Shown here: piece after piece, positions 5,012-5,047 of the stretch
Position numbering within the stretch: the stretch's first letter is position 1
Layout of the letters: the number at the start of each line of letters is the position of its first letter
Assembly: GCA_001798565.1 (NCBI GenBank)
Contig: MGSR01000098.1
Span: 1-5,047, forward strand
Length of the DNA stretch: 5,047 nt
Reading direction: 5' to 3'
Origin: Deltaproteobacteria bacterium RIFCSPLOWO2_12_FULL_60_16
Lineage (GTDB): Bacteria > Desulfobacterota > Binatia > UBA9968
Program-made: the position numbers and the translations under genes
The notes under the pieces: generated by a model
Told to the model about the DNA's origin: nothing
The model's database searches: none
What the model saw: only the letters and a program-made list of their open reading frames with translations

Positions 5012-5047
5012 ATGGCGTATCTCAAATCTCAAATTTCAAATCTCAGA
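5012..5047 (+). CDS. gspK: Start of probable GspK (minor pseudopilin), cut by the window end
   Basis: Twelve codons of an open frame (MAYLKSQISNLR) start at the ATG two bases after the gspJ stop and run off the window. The cleavage site and mature protein are not present, so the product is inferred from position: gspK follows gspJ in the canonical order. The start is supported by the tight spacing and by the pattern in gspH, gspI and gspJ, where a 7-bp array also directly follows the start codon and encodes a basic leader. No ribosome site is obvious, so coupling with gspJ is likely. GspK would be the large tip pseudopilin that caps the GspI-GspJ complex. Confidence 0.65.
   Translation, partial: MAYLKSQISNLR
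5019..5046. repeat. Heptamer array at the gspJ/gspK junction, running to the window end
   Basis: Four contiguous 7-mers: atctcaa, atctcaa, atttcaa, atctcag. Three units agree with ATYTCAA and the fourth differs at its last base. The array starts two codons after the probable gspK ATG and may continue beyond the window. It is markedly AT-rich next to GC-rich gspJ. Confidence 0.75.

Noticed and set aside
3961..5047. Repeat arrays as CRISPR
   Set aside because: Units are 7 bp, contiguous and without spacers, and they lie within coding sequence.

Overview
The window is a stretch of a type II secretion system (T2SS, general secretory pathway) operon, all on the + strand, in the canonical order gspE-gspF-gspG-gspH-gspI-gspJ-(gspK). 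It opens 14 bases before the ATP-ase gene gspE and closes 12 codons into a probable gspK. Coding density is very high. Genes overlap at F/G (17 bp), H/I (4 bp, GTGA) and I/J (4 bp, ATGA), and are 2 bp apart at J/K. The only sizeable gaps are E/F (118 bp) and G/H (21 bp). No RNA gene, transposase, CRISPR array or convincing terminator is visible, so I read it as one transcription unit whose promoter lies upstream.

The organism is a Gram-negative (diderm) bacterium, because a T2SS needs an outer membrane. The coding sequence is GC-rich, with GTG starts for gspF and probably gspI. Short-period AT-rich repeats at gene junctions recall genomes of deltaproteobacterial, NC10 or Nitrospirota-like lineages, but that is an impression and the window does not settle the taxonomy.

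Functionally, GspE is the cytoplasmic hexameric ATPase, and GspF is the inner-membrane platform protein it works with. GspG is the major pseudopilin, and GspH, GspI, GspJ and GspK are the minor pseudopilins that form and cap the pilus tip. All the pseudopilins here carry a type III (prepilin) signal ending in Gly, followed by Phe and a Glu at +5 (for GspK the window ends before that point). They would be processed by a prepilin peptidase (GspO/PilD) that is not in the window.

The unusual feature lies in the junctions. Five of the six gene junctions (E/F, G/H, H/I, I/J, J/K) hold short AT-rich arrays with strict periodicity: 9 bp between E and F, and 7 bp in the other four. The four heptamer arrays are read through as protein. 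They encode nearly the whole cleaved leader peptide of GspH, GspI and GspJ, and apparently also of GspK, stopping about 2 to 4 codons before the peptidase cleavage site in the three complete cases. GspG, whose start lies inside gspF, has a plain 7-residue leader and no array. This suggests a heptameric repeat family that has colonised gene junctions and been domesticated, or merely tolerated, as prepilin leaders. The G/H array also forms an inverted repeat that could fold over the gspH start codon.
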